Assembly (NCBI RefSeq): GCF_900106795.1
Contig: NZ_FNNS01000004.1
Location: forward strand, 1-64,000
Source: Aequorivita viscosa
GTDB lineage: Bacteria; Bacteroidota; Bacteroidia; Flavobacteriales; Flavobacteriaceae
Direction of reading: 5' to 3'
DNA: 64,000 nt
Translations under genes and position numbers: made by a program
Part shown: positions 34,519 to 43,637 of the stretch, piece by piece
Layout of the letters: each line of letters starts with the position of its first letter
Numbering within the stretch: position 1 is the stretch's first letter
Notes under the pieces: generated by a model
Databases searched by the model: none
What the model saw: only the letters and a program-made list of their open reading frames with translations
Told to the model about the DNA's origin: nothing

Positions 34519-36231
34519 TTATCTTCCTTCTAACTCATCAATAAGGGATTCGTTGTTTTCAGAACCTTCTAAATTGAGTTTTTTACGGATACGATATTTA
34601 GTTACCCGTACAGTATTTGAAGAAACGCCAAGCACCAACGCCATTTCATTATTGTTTAACTGAAGTTTTTCTAAACATAAATAGCGAATTTCAGCTTGAC
34701 TTAATTCAGGAAATTTAGCCTGAAGGGAAGGAAAGAAATCTGGATAAACCTGTTTAAATAAGTTTTGATATTGGTTCCAATCGTCTTGGGTTAATATGCT
34801 TTTCGATTTAAGTTTTGAGAGTAAGTTCCTATTTGTTTCGTTTGCTTTATTCTCTTTTAATTGAGTAATTAAGTTATGGTCTTCGCGTATCTTAAATGTT
34901 AGGTTATCTAACTTGTGCTTCGCATTTGTTAGTGCTTTTTGTGTTCTCTCTAACTCTAACTGCTTGATTTGTTGTTTCTTTAAAAGAATTTTATTTCTAA
35001 ACCAATAAGCGAAAATACTTACTAATAATAAGATTGCGATTAACAGAATGATGAAATTACGTTGGGCAAGTTTTAATTGACTCTCTGTATTGAGTTTTTC
35101 AATTTCCATTTGCTTTTCTTTGGCTTCAACAGTTTGATTGGCGCGAAGTAATTGTAAGCTATTAAACTCTTCATCGTGCTTCTTGGCCGATGCCATTGCC
35201 AAATCTAAGTAAGCCATACTCTTTTTAGGTTCATTATTGGCAGCGTATCATTTACTCATAACTGGGTAAAGCTTTTGATATCGTTCAGTTTGCCCAGACT
35301 GTTTTATGTATTTTTGGGATTCGTCAATTTTTTCTTTCGCTTTTTTTAATAGATTTTGCTTTAAATAAATATCAGCTAACGGAATTGTAGAACCCGATGC
35401 GAGACCAAAGTCATTTATTTTTAATGCCCCATCAATGTCTGCTTCGAGTAGAGGAATGGCCTTTTCATAATCGCCATTTAAATAATAATTATAGCCTAAG
35501 TTTCCAGCAGCAATCCCTTTCCAAATAGGGTTTGCGTAAGAAGTGGTATCGTTAATAATCTGTAAGAACGACTTATTGGATAATTTAAAATTCCCTAACT
35601 TTTGATAACATAGGCCCAATGTGTTTTGAGCTTCCGTAACGGCTAACGAATTAAAACTTGTTTTTTGAAGTTCACTGGCTTTTTTAAAATGAGTAACTGC
35701 AGTTGCATAATCTCCAAAATGATAGTAACAAAGTCCGATAAAGTTTAAATGACCCGCCATATTTGGAAATTTATTGGGATCCATTTTCTCAAGAATTTTT
35801 GCCGTGCGTAAAAGCCAAACAAAGGCTTTTTCATAATTCTTAAGATTCCAATAATGCGCGGCAATGGTTTTTACCGCACGTTCTTCTATGTGTGGAATGT
35901 GTTGTTTTTTCCCTTTTTCGGCTACTGTAATAAGTTCTTTAATTACTTCAGGATGTTCAAAACCGTATACATGCCAGATTAAATACGCTTTTAGTAATTC
36001 AGCTTCTAAAACTAATTCCTTGTCTTTGTTCTCCCAAGCCCAAGTTTTCATTTTATAGGTGTAATCGTTCGCTTTAACAGAATCTTCCACATAAAGTGAA
36101 ATCATATTCTGGTAAAGTCGGGCAATATTTTCAACCTTCTCGTTATAAGGTTTATGAAGCATTTGTTCATATTGGGCGATTGTCCTGGCTTGGACTAAGA
36201 AAACACAAAGGATTGTGAATATTAGTTTCAT
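34519..36231 (-). pseudogene. TPR-transmembrane-HTH transcriptional regulator interrupted by an in-frame TGA
   Basis: A single frame of 570 codons from ATG 36231 to the stop at 34519 is broken only by TGA at 35250-35248 (codon 328). Before it: a signal peptide (ending RTIAQ) and tetratricopeptide repeats (AGHLNFIGLCYYHFGDYATAVTHF, AAGNLGYNYYLNGDYEKAI). After it: YAANNEPKKSMAYLD, a coiled coil, one transmembrane helix (NFIILLIAILLLVSIFAYWF) and a LuxR-like HTH at the C-terminus (LSQAEIRYLCLEKLQLNNNEMALVLGVSSNTVRVTKYRI, here shown only in part by its key pattern). This layout is a common flavobacterial membrane-bound regulator. Context YPVMSK-stop-YAANN suggests a Trp TGG changed to TGA, or a sequencing error. 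A re-start at 35217 would yield only the helix and HTH. Confidence 0.8.
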
Positions 36232-36831
36232 TTTTCGAGCGCGCGTGGGATAAAAACAGGTGTTTTAAAATCCTCTAAACTCAAGGGCGAGACAACTGGA
36301 AAAGTTGTGAAAAAGGAGATGCCGATATAGGTGTCTAAGGATGAAAAAAGGGGTTTCAAAAACTTGTTGTTCTATTAGGATGTAAAAATATAACTAAAAA
36401 TTAGTTTTTCACTTCAGAAAGCATACTTCTTGCAGACTTTAACCCGAATAAGCTACGATAAAATGAGTTTAATTGACTTTTGTGTATTATATCGAGCTCA
36501 GGTTTTGAGTATTTAATCGAAACGCTACTATCAGTTTAAAAATGATTATGTAAGAAATGATAGCTAACATTTTTACATCTTCTAGTAAAGAAGAACAAGG
36601 CTCGGGGTGAAAATAAGTCTTCTCATTCCTCTTTCTTAATTGCTGTTTTAGGGATATTAAATCGTTTTACTACTTAAGAATAAAACACACACTAGTTTTC
36701 ATTTCCAGCGAGTTTATATTATGAAAAAGTTATAAGCATCTACCAGTAGAAAGTCAGTTTTTGATTATAGTTTGATTATTTGTCCTACCATTTTTTCAAC
36801 TTAACTCTAGGTAATACTATTAAGAAACGAA
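36232..36831. other. Intergenic region, nothing recognised except the downstream terminator
   Basis: About 600 A/T-rich bases without a supportable gene. The upstream end should hold the regulator's promoter. Confidence 0.4.
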
Positions 36832-36868
36832 AAAACTCAGCAGGATTTAAAAAAATCGTGCTGAGTTT
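36832..36868. terminator. Rho-independent terminator of the GEVED/T9SS gene
   Basis: AAAACTCAGCA pairs with TGCTGAGTTTT, with an inner GATTT/AATC stem. It lies 40 bases beyond the stop of the minus-strand gene at 36908, and the A tract at its left end becomes the U tail of that transcript. Confidence 0.8.
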
Positions 36869-36907
36869 TATGAAATGTTCGTTAGCCGAACATTTGTATG
36901 TGAACAA

Positions 36908-39900
36908 TTAATTCTTCATTAAACGATATGTTTTAGACTCTTTGCCATTTGTTATGGTAACTAAATAAACGCCTGCTGCCATTGTTTTATTTAGAGGCAC
37001 GCTGATTGTTGTTTTATCAAAGTCTATATCTTGGCTATAAATGCTTCTTCCGGTTAAGTCGCTAATATTAATTGAAAACCGTTTTCCGTTTAATTTTGGA
37101 GCACTAATATAAAAATTGCTTCCAGAAACCGGGTTAGGGTACAGGCGAATGTCTGAAAGCAAACTATCTTCGTTAATAGTAAGACGCTCAGCTACTTCAA
37201 TAGAAAAACGATCTGTTGCAATACTCAAAGGATTTTCTGGATTTACGGAAAAGTTATAGCTACTTTCTCCAGATTCTAGTTGTATTCTATTTCCTGTCGC
37301 ATTGTCCACAAGATATAAGACGGTATCTTGAAGTCCGTCAATTTTTATTTTCAATGTATAGTTGGAGTTTGTAAAGACAGCACTGTACAATTCGTACACT
37401 TCATTTGATTGAGGCATTTTTCTTTTTTCAATGCTTAGGTAGGTTCCGTTATGGTTTATTCCAAGATTTTCGTAAAAGTTCATAGGTTTTACAGCATCGG
37501 CGTCAGTGATATCATTATCAAAATCGTCGCTAAAAATTATTCCGAAACTATCGTGGGTAGGTCCACCGTTGTTGAAATTTTCTGTTTTGTATAGCTGTAC
37601 AGTAATCATATCAAAACCAGATAGCGGTCGGCTGGTCGCTGTAAAGTTACCTGGAGCTTTATTGCTTTCGTTAAAAACTATTTGCGATGATCCATTAGCC
37701 GCAGTTGCAAATTGTGCTCCTTGTCCTGGTTGTAAATACTGATTGGCAACGGATTCTGCTGTATTGGTTCCCGATGGCAAATTTACCGTTACATAAGCTC
37801 CATAATCTGCTAATGAAGGATCGTAAATATAATACTGCCCTGTATTGACGTTCATAGTACCATCATTCGCAAAAACCTCATTTATATCAATAGTGCTTTG
37901 ATATGGATTTCCAAACATTACAAAATCTCCCGAATTTGTTGTATTAAAAGATAACGAACGATTTCCTTTAGATAAAATTCCTTTAGCGCGGAGAGTAGTT
38001 GCGCTAGATGCGTTATTGTCTGTTAAATCGATACTTCTATCGCCTCGCACAAAAAGTAAATACGCATCTGCTGGTGTTAAAGGAGTTAAATTTGTATTGG
38101 CTATAGATTCAAATTGCTGGTTTTCAACGTTTACAATAAATAAAGATGGGTTTCCAGTTGATGTTGCATCAAAACCGTTTTCTCCTGTGGTGCTTCCAGT
38201 AATATGTGTTCCAAAACCTGGTGCAGGATTCTCTGTACTGCTGGTTGCTCCTTCTTGCCAATTGGCCTGAATAGATTGTGGTGTAGTAACTGGGCTGCTA
38301 ACCATTCTATAAGAACGTTTATTTTGCATATATTGCTGAACCGTTACACCTCCTAATATGCGAGAGCTGGAAGGTACGGGACCAAGTTCTCCGTTTGAAG
38401 TTGGGGTGCTAATAAATATTAGATCCGCTTCTTCTTCAACAAAAATATCTCCAGTAATATTTAAAATGCTATGAATTTCCAAAGTTGCACCGGCATTAAC
38501 CTCAAGATTATTTACAGTAGTAGGTAGATTCAACGAAGCTGCACCTCCTATTACCTGAATATCAAAAAATTCAGTGGTGATGCCGTTTGGATTGCTTGGC
38601 AACCAACTTTCACCATCGTAAATATATTTGGGGGGCGTTACGTTTACAGTATAGTCTTCAACCTCTCCGTAACCAAATGTGTCACAAGGTGTAGGTATTG
38701 TTCCTTGATATTGTACTTTAACACGCATACGTGTTTCTCCTAGGGGTGTTCCTTCGGGAACTGTAACATTTAAGGTATGAGGCCCATCAAGATAAGTATC
38801 CGTTGCCAATGTATAAACTTCTCCGGCATCATTAAGTTCACCGTTTTGATTCCAGTCAATGAATGCGTAAATATAATCTTGACCGTCAGAGTTTATAGTT
38901 ACTGAAATTTGGTTTGTAGAGCCAATAGCAACGTTAGCAACCTGAGATGTAAAGTCATTATATCCGCTTTGCTCAGTTGTGGTATTATTTATATCGGCAA
39001 AAGTTACGTTAGTAATGTATTCATAATTTACATCATCAGCCATAGAAGCACAATACGTAAACATAGTGGTAAAGGCAGCAATATCAGAAAAAGTTATTTC
39101 GCCTGAATTGGTGCAAGTAGTTTTTAACCTCCATTGAACTATGGAGTTAGTTGTGGACGGCGCCGTAGCTGTGTGAGCACTATAATAATTTGAGGCAGGC
39201 CCTTCGTCAATCCATTCGCCTCCATCAGTACTGGATTGCCATTGATATACCACGCCATTTTCCATAGTTACGTCACTAGAGCTAGAAACAACATACTGCG
39301 ACCCAGTATTTCCTACTGTAGGATATACTGTAGCGATGCCCGAATTAGGAGTTCCAGAGCAAGCACCCACAGTGGCTTCATCCACCACAAGGTCAATAAC
39401 AAATTTTGAATTTTCGTCAATACTATTTGGCGGTATAGGTATATAAATCCCGCATGCTTCGGATGCAATATAGCTTACCTGTGTTTCTGTTTGTGAAGCC
39501 CCTATAAATAAAAGAGGATTGTTTTCCCCTATCTCTTGTATCGTTGCCACTACAATTGTATTTGGTGAAACAATAGCTGGAGTATCAAAAGTTCCTCGTA
39601 CCGTTGAACCCACCAATGCTGGTGTTACGCTTATAGTTTTTGTTGCCAACGGTGTAGGTAAATTTCTCAAATCAAAATTCGCGGGAAATATCGGGAATTC
39701 AAAAACTTTTAGTTCCAACTGGCTATTTTCTGCCAATTGTGCAAGATTAAATTCTATGCCCAAAAGACGAACATAATTTGTAAAACTTTCATTGCCCAAA
39801 TTATAAACCCTAGCGTAAAAATTGTCGCCAGAAGTGATGCCATTATTACAACCAATCCCTTGATTGGACACCGCACCCGCACTTTGAGTTAAAACAATTT

Positions 39901-40048
39901 CAGGACCTGATAAATTTTGTCTAGTTTCGTGTATACTAAAAGACTCAGATGTTCTTGATACACCCGCATTGGATAGCCTATTCTGTCCTATTAAAGACGG
40001 AAGTGCGGTTAGCAGAAATAGAAGTGATAAAAATGTAATTTTTTTCAT
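36908..40048 (-). CDS. Large T9SS-secreted surface protein with GEVED domain
   Basis: 1046 residues with a signal peptide (ending SLIGQN). A GEVED domain lies at about 330-470, recognised from FIDWNQNGELNDAGEVY, RMRVKVQYQ and FGYGEVEDYTVNV. A beta-rich region with RSYRMVSSPVTTPQSIQANW and GDFVMFGNPYQSTIDINE follows, a layout seen in many flavobacterial cell-surface proteins. The C-terminal ~75 residues (LYPNPVSGSNFYISAPKL, ISDLTGRSIYSQ, MAAGVYLVTITNG, KTYRLMKN) are a textbook type A T9SS sorting domain, so the protein is exported and attached to the surface. It is a likely adhesin or matrix component; the ligand is unknown. Confidence 0.92.
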   Translation of the reverse strand: MKKITFLSLLFLLTALPSLIGQNRLSNAGVSRTSESFSIHETRQNLSGPEIVLTQSAGAVSNQGIGCNNGITSGDNFYARVYNLGNESFTNYVRLLGIEFNLAQLAENSQLELKVFEFPIFPANFDLRNLPTPLATKTISVTPALVGSTVRGTFDTPAIVSPNTIVVATIQEIGENNPLLFIGASQTETQVSYIASEACGIYIPIPPNSIDENSKFVIDLVVDEATVGACSGTPNSGIATVYPTVGNTGSQYVVSSSSDVTMENGVVYQWQSSTDGGEWIDEGPASNYYSAHTATAPSTTNSIVQWRLKTTCTNSGEITFSDIAAFTTMFTYCASMADDVNYEYITNVTFADINNTTTEQSGYNDFTSQVANVAIGSTNQISVTINSDGQDYIYAFIDWNQNGELNDAGEVYTLATDTYLDGPHTLNVTVPEGTPLGETRMRVKVQYQGTIPTPCDTFGYGEVEDYTVNVTPPKYIYDGESWLPSNPNGITTEFFDIQVIGGAASLNLPTTVNNLEVNAGATLEIHSILNITGDIFVEEEADLIFISTPTSNGELGPVPSSSRILGGVTVQQYMQNKRSYRMVSSPVTTPQSIQANWQEGATSSTENPAPGFGTHITGSTTGENGFDATSTGNPSLFIVNVENQQFESIANTNLTPLTPADAYLLFVRGDRSIDLTDNNASSATTLRAKGILSKGNRSLSFNTTNSGDFVMFGNPYQSTIDINEVFANDGTMNVNTGQYYIYDPSLADYGAYVTVNLPSGTNTAESVANQYLQPGQGAQFATAANGSSQIVFNESNKAPGNFTATSRPLSGFDMITVQLYKTENFNNGGPTHDSFGIIFSDDFDNDITDADAVKPMNFYENLGINHNGTYLSIEKRKMPQSNEVYELYSAVFTNSNYTLKIKIDGLQDTVLYLVDNATGNRIQLESGESSYNFSVNPENPLSIATDRFSIEVAERLTINEDSLLSDIRLYPNPVSGSNFYISAPKLNGKRFSINISDLTGRSIYSQDIDFDKTTISVPLNKTMAAGVYLVTITNGKESKTYRLMKN

Positions 40049-40602
40049 AATGTAACCATGTTAAATTAGTTTTAATAAAAAAAGGGAGGTTTACTTATTT
40101 AAATTATTTAATGTATTGAAAGCAATTGTATGCCATGCAACTTTACTTTTATCGTATTTGTAGCATATTAGAAAACGTCAAAGATCAGTGTGCAAAATTA
40201 AAATAAAATCATTTTTTGCACCAATATTTTAGGCAACTTTTATTTTTTTATACATAAATGAAATTAGGATATCCTTATGCCGTTCTGGAGCAGTAAAACA
40301 AATAGCAACTCCTAACTAGTGCTGAGTTAAGTCAAAAATATCGCATGCTTCAAGGTGTCTTTTGTGGCATCTTATCGTTAAAAATAATTCCGTAGCTAAG
40401 GCTATGCAATGATTTTTTGCCTAAAGCTGTCACAACATTCACGATAGCCTTATGCGTAATTTCAACTTTAACGTAACACTAGAAAAGCAATTAAATCTAT
40501 ATTTAACAGCTTGGATAAACAAGTACTTCAAGTGAACGGTAGGCTCATTTTTAAAGTAAAATTTAAAAATTGATGTATCGCAGTTTTTTAATTATAATAT
40601 TA
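40049..40602. other. Intergenic region with a short inverted repeat
   Basis: No gene is seen. TAAGGCTAT (40397-40405) and ATAGCCTTA (40444-40452) form a perfect nine-base inverted repeat inside a block that looks like a mobile-repeat remnant. The block could also be a terminator-like fold. Confidence 0.35.
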
Positions 40603-40630
40603 TTTGAACACGAGGGATTGATTATCTTTG
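40603..40630 (+). promoter_or_regulatory. Candidate promoter of the 40646 small membrane gene
   Basis: TTTG at 40603-40606 and TATCTTTG at 40623-40630 match the Bacteroidota -33/-7 consensus with 16 bases between. The -7 box ends 15 bases before the ATG, exactly as in the paralogous gene at 43381. Confidence 0.5.
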
Positions 40631-40645
40631 AAAAAAACAGCAGTT

Positions 40646-40951
40646 ATGAGAAATTCGCAACGATTCAAATTTCCTAAAACAGTTCTTTTTGGAATTACCA
40701 CCGCGTATCTAGTGCTTATAATAGCTACTTACTTGTATTATTATAAAGAGCCTATAATCGTGTGCGCCCAACGAATGCTCGTAGCTCAAGGAATTGCACT
40801 TCTATTTCAGGTGTTTTTAAATTATATCAATTATCATTCAGTAAATAAAATTGTTGTTCTAGCTACCTTGTTCATTAGCAGCATCCTATTATTTGGTGCT
40901 ATCTCAGCGTTTTTTAATCTTGGGTTGATGTGTGAACTTTATGGGTTTTAA
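40646..40951 (+). CDS. Small integral membrane protein, paralogue of 43381-43533
   Basis: 101 residues with three predicted transmembrane segments (VLFGITTAYLVLIIATYLYYY, MLVAQGIALLFQVFLNYI, IVVLATLFISSILLFGAISAFF) and a C-terminus of LMCELYGF. The frame extends upstream to a TTG at 40628, but that TTG is part of the -7 promoter box, so the ATG at 40646 is the start. The N- and C-terminal motifs (FxITxAYxxL, MCxxYGF) recur in the 50-residue ORF at 43381. Function unknown. Confidence 0.6.
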   Translation: MRNSQRFKFPKTVLFGITTAYLVLIIATYLYYYKEPIIVCAQRMLVAQGIALLFQVFLNYINYHSVNKIVVLATLFISSILLFGAISAFFNLGLMCELYGF

Positions 40952-40954
40952 CTA

Positions 40955-41101
40955 ATGCGTTTCTTTAAAATAATTTTTATGTGTTTTCTGTGTGCGACTG
41001 CAGTGTTTTCCTATACATTTTGTTTAAAATCGTACATTATAGCAAACTCAGAATTGTTATGTAAAAAATCAAAACAAAGTCTGACGTTTGTATTATTATA
41101 G
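40955..41101 (+). CDS. Possible 48-residue secreted or membrane peptide
   Basis: It starts three bases after the stop of the 40646 gene, with MRFFKIIFMCFLCATAVFSY, which looks like a signal peptide or one membrane helix, then a Lys/Ser-rich tail. It has five cysteines in 48 residues. There is no homologue I recognise, and it may be a chance frame in A/T-rich DNA. Confidence 0.28.
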   Translation: MRFFKIIFMCFLCATAVFSYTFCLKSYIIANSELLCKKSKQSLTFVLL

Positions 41102-41542
41102 TAAGGTTCATACTTTCGATTCATTGATTTTTAAATTCGTAACGAAATGGATTGTGACAATTTCGAAATTATTTTTTATACTTTAAATAATAATAGCTTT
41201 TATGATATTATGCTAGTTGCGTGCTTTTCTGCTGTAAACGGTTTCGTTAAAATTTAACTTGCCTATTATAGTGGTGTGGCAAAGCACTCCGCTGCTCCTC
41301 TTCAAGTGCATATAAACAAAATATTGTGAAGGGTAAATACAGTTGTGTTTTTCAGGGTAAGCCCGAATTGCAAAAACTTACACCTTTCTACCTATTCAGC
41401 ATTTAATGATATTTAACAGTTTTAAATTTGAATTCTAATTCATATCTGCTGTATACTCATTCAGGGTTGTGACCGCTCATAGTTATGAGTAGATTTACCC
41501 TTAAAATAACTGTAAACATTTAAAACTATTAAAATTAAGCCT
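41102..41542. other. Intergenic region upstream of a lipoprotein gene
   Basis: 440 A/T-rich bases with no supportable gene. It must contain the promoter of the beta-helix lipoprotein at 41543, but no clean -33/-7 pair could be fixed by eye. Confidence 0.35.
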
Positions 41543-42727
41543 ATGAAGAATGAATTTAAAAGAATATGGACATTGACGCTTTGTGCAGTATTATTAGTCA
41601 TGGCTTCCTGTTCTAGTGATGACAATCCAAATGAACCTACTACAGAAAACGTGGCAGCTACTTTGTTAGACTGTGACCTTTTTTTAGAAGACCTAATACT
41701 CACTGACAATCCAGATGCACCAGTAGATTACATTATTAATTGCCATGCGGCTGTTAAAGGAAAATTAACCATAGAACCTGGCGTGGTAATTCATTATGGG
41801 AAAGATGCTCGACTTCGTTTTATGGAGGGGTCTTCTTTTAGTGCCATTGGTACGGCTGATAAACCAATTGTGATGACTGGAACAGAATCTAGTCCTGGGT
41901 GGTGGGAAGGTATTTTGTTTTTGAATACCAATTTTGGAAATATTATGGAATATGTTGAAATAAGCTATGGTGGCGGACAAACTTATAACGGACACGGTCA
42001 TGCAAGTGTAGTTGTATATAGTGGTAGCGCACTTACAATGAAAAATTCTATTATTAGCCATAGTGAAGAAACAGCTTTCGAAGCACGTTATAATAATACC
42101 TTCATAAATATTAAGAATAACAGGTTTTCACAAAATGTACAGCCACTTATAATCAATTATCTAAATGCGCATGAGGTTTCTGCCACAAATGATTATACAG
42201 GTAACAACCTAGATAAGGTTTTATTGATTCCCGAATCAGGTGCTATTGTCGATCCTGTTAAGTGGGAACACATCAATGTGCCATATCGATCTATGGGAGA
42301 TATAAACATTGCTACAGATGGCAAACTAACCTTAGAACCAGGGGTTGTGATTGAAATGACCTCGGGAAGTCGATTTAAAGTTATTGATGGAAGTTTAAGT
42401 ATAATAGGAACTCAAGAATCGCCCATAACAATTCGAGGAAAAGAATCTGGCCCAGGTTCTTGGAGAGGGATTTTTATAAATAGCGAGAATCCAAACAATA
42501 TTCAATTCGCCACTATAAGCGATACTGGTGAAGAACCTTTGGAAAATAAAGGTGCTGTAGATCTATGGTATAACGCATCACTTTCAATAATCGCTACAAC
42601 GTTTAAAGATGCAGCTGCCTGTGGAGTTTATGGTAGGTTGCTGCCCGGTCAAGATGAAAATCCAAATTATAGCTATTCAGGACTTACAATGATTAATACC
42701 GCTTGCGGACAACTCTTTGAGCATTAA
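41543..42727 (+). CDS. Right-handed beta-helix lipoprotein (paralogue of 32912-34174)
   Basis: 394 residues with a lipoprotein signal (lipobox VMASC) and an acidic SSDDNPNEP linker. Beta-helix turns are seen: KGKLTIEPGVVIHYGKDARL, GTADKPIVMTGTESSPGWWEGI, and a second set DGKLTLEPGVVIEMTSGS, GTQESPITIRGKESGPGSWRGI. The shared EPGV, GTADKPI and GxW(x)GI pattern with the minus-strand protein at 32912 marks them as paralogues, though overall they have diverged. Likely surface-exposed and non-enzymatic. It lies between the two small membrane protein genes (40646 and 43381). Confidence 0.82.
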   Translation: MKNEFKRIWTLTLCAVLLVMASCSSDDNPNEPTTENVAATLLDCDLFLEDLILTDNPDAPVDYIINCHAAVKGKLTIEPGVVIHYGKDARLRFMEGSSFSAIGTADKPIVMTGTESSPGWWEGILFLNTNFGNIMEYVEISYGGGQTYNGHGHASVVVYSGSALTMKNSIISHSEETAFEARYNNTFINIKNNRFSQNVQPLIINYLNAHEVSATNDYTGNNLDKVLLIPESGAIVDPVKWEHINVPYRSMGDINIATDGKLTLEPGVVIEMTSGSRFKVIDGSLSIIGTQESPITIRGKESGPGSWRGIFINSENPNNIQFATISDTGEEPLENKGAVDLWYNASLSIIATTFKDAAACGVYGRLLPGQDENPNYSYSGLTMINTACGQLFEH

Positions 42728-42825
42728 TCATCATCTACGGCCATAGCTTTGGTTTTATTTAAGCTATATAACAATACAAGTTTATATAACGAATTAAAGA
42801 AATAAGTAAAGTTTTTAATCATTAG

Positions 42826-43036
42826 TGTCCGATTAAAATTTTCCGTAAATACGTTTAGTTAAAACTGACAGGTGCTTAAGACATCTCATCAAGTGATAGC
42901 TTGGTATTGAGTTCAATACTTAAATCTGACAATTAAGAATTCGACTTAACCAATATATCTTAATTATCAGACAGTTAAGAAGAAAGTGTTATGTCTCATG
43001 TCCTTAAGCCCATGGGTATATCATCTTAGTCGGACA
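42826..43036. mobile_element. MITE-like element or insertion-sequence remnant with nested inverted repeats
   Basis: The ends TGTCCGATTAA (42826) and TTAGTCGGACA (to 43036) form an 11-base inverted repeat with one mismatch. Inside, GTGCTTAAGACAT on the left and ATGTCCTTAAGCCC on the right also pair. The centre holds TCTGACAATTAAG (42925) and CTTAATTATCAGA (42959), a further inverted repeat. No transposase frame is present, and no target duplication was found by eye. The structure fits a non-autonomous element. Confidence 0.5.
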
Positions 43037-43335
43037 CAACTGGTTTTTAACGTAAAAAAGCGCGATTTCATGAATAAACAATTTTTTCAAAATGAAGATT
43101 TTGAAGGTGTAGCCACCATCCGCTGATTAATGAAGAAAACGTCTCTGCGAAGGACATTTTTCATCAGGGAGATTTTTTGTGGTAAATAGTAAGATAATTC
43201 AACTTTTTAAGTAATTTTAATTATTTTAACACGAATATCAAGATTAAAATCTGATAAGTTGACTCGCTTAATTAAGGTGCGCTAACCCGATTTATTTTTT
43301 CTACAACCTTTAATATGCAAAATGATTTTTAGCAT

Positions 43336-43365
43336 TTTGCTTTTGTACCCTATTCCTTACCTTTG
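43336..43365 (+). promoter_or_regulatory. Promoter with full Bacteroidota consensus upstream of 43381
   Basis: TTTG at 43336-43339 and TACCTTTG at 43358-43365 are separated by 18 bases, the textbook -33/-7 arrangement. The -7 box ends 15 bases before the ATG, the same spacing as for the paralogue at 40646. Confidence 0.6.
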
Positions 43366-43380
43366 AATAAAATAATCTGT

Positions 43381-43533
43381 ATGGTAAATATTCAGGGATT
43401 TCTTTCAAAAATCTTTTTATTTCAAATTACCGCAGCTTATATTTTGCTGTTTCGTGCAACGTGCGTTTTGTGTTTTGTAGAATCTGTTAGGATATACGAC
43501 ACACGAATGATGTGCAAAATCTATGGGTTTTAA
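43381..43533 (+). CDS. 50-residue membrane peptide, shortened paralogue of the 40646 gene
   Basis: It reads MVNIQGFLSKIFLFQITAAY then ILLFRATCVLCFVE and ends MMCKIYGF. The first helix aligns with VLFGITTAYLVLI of the 101-residue protein and the end with LMCELYGF; the middle two helices are absent. With its own consensus promoter the peptide may be expressed, or it may be an internally deleted pseudogene that kept its frame. Function unknown. Confidence 0.45.
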   Translation: MVNIQGFLSKIFLFQITAAYILLFRATCVLCFVESVRIYDTRMMCKIYGF

Positions 43534-43637
43534 CTCGAAACGAGATTGATACTAAAACGCATTATTCTATCTTTCATAAACCGCGCATGTGAGGTAGAGA
43601 GTTGGCGTGTTTTACTGAGAAACCTTAAACCATAAAC

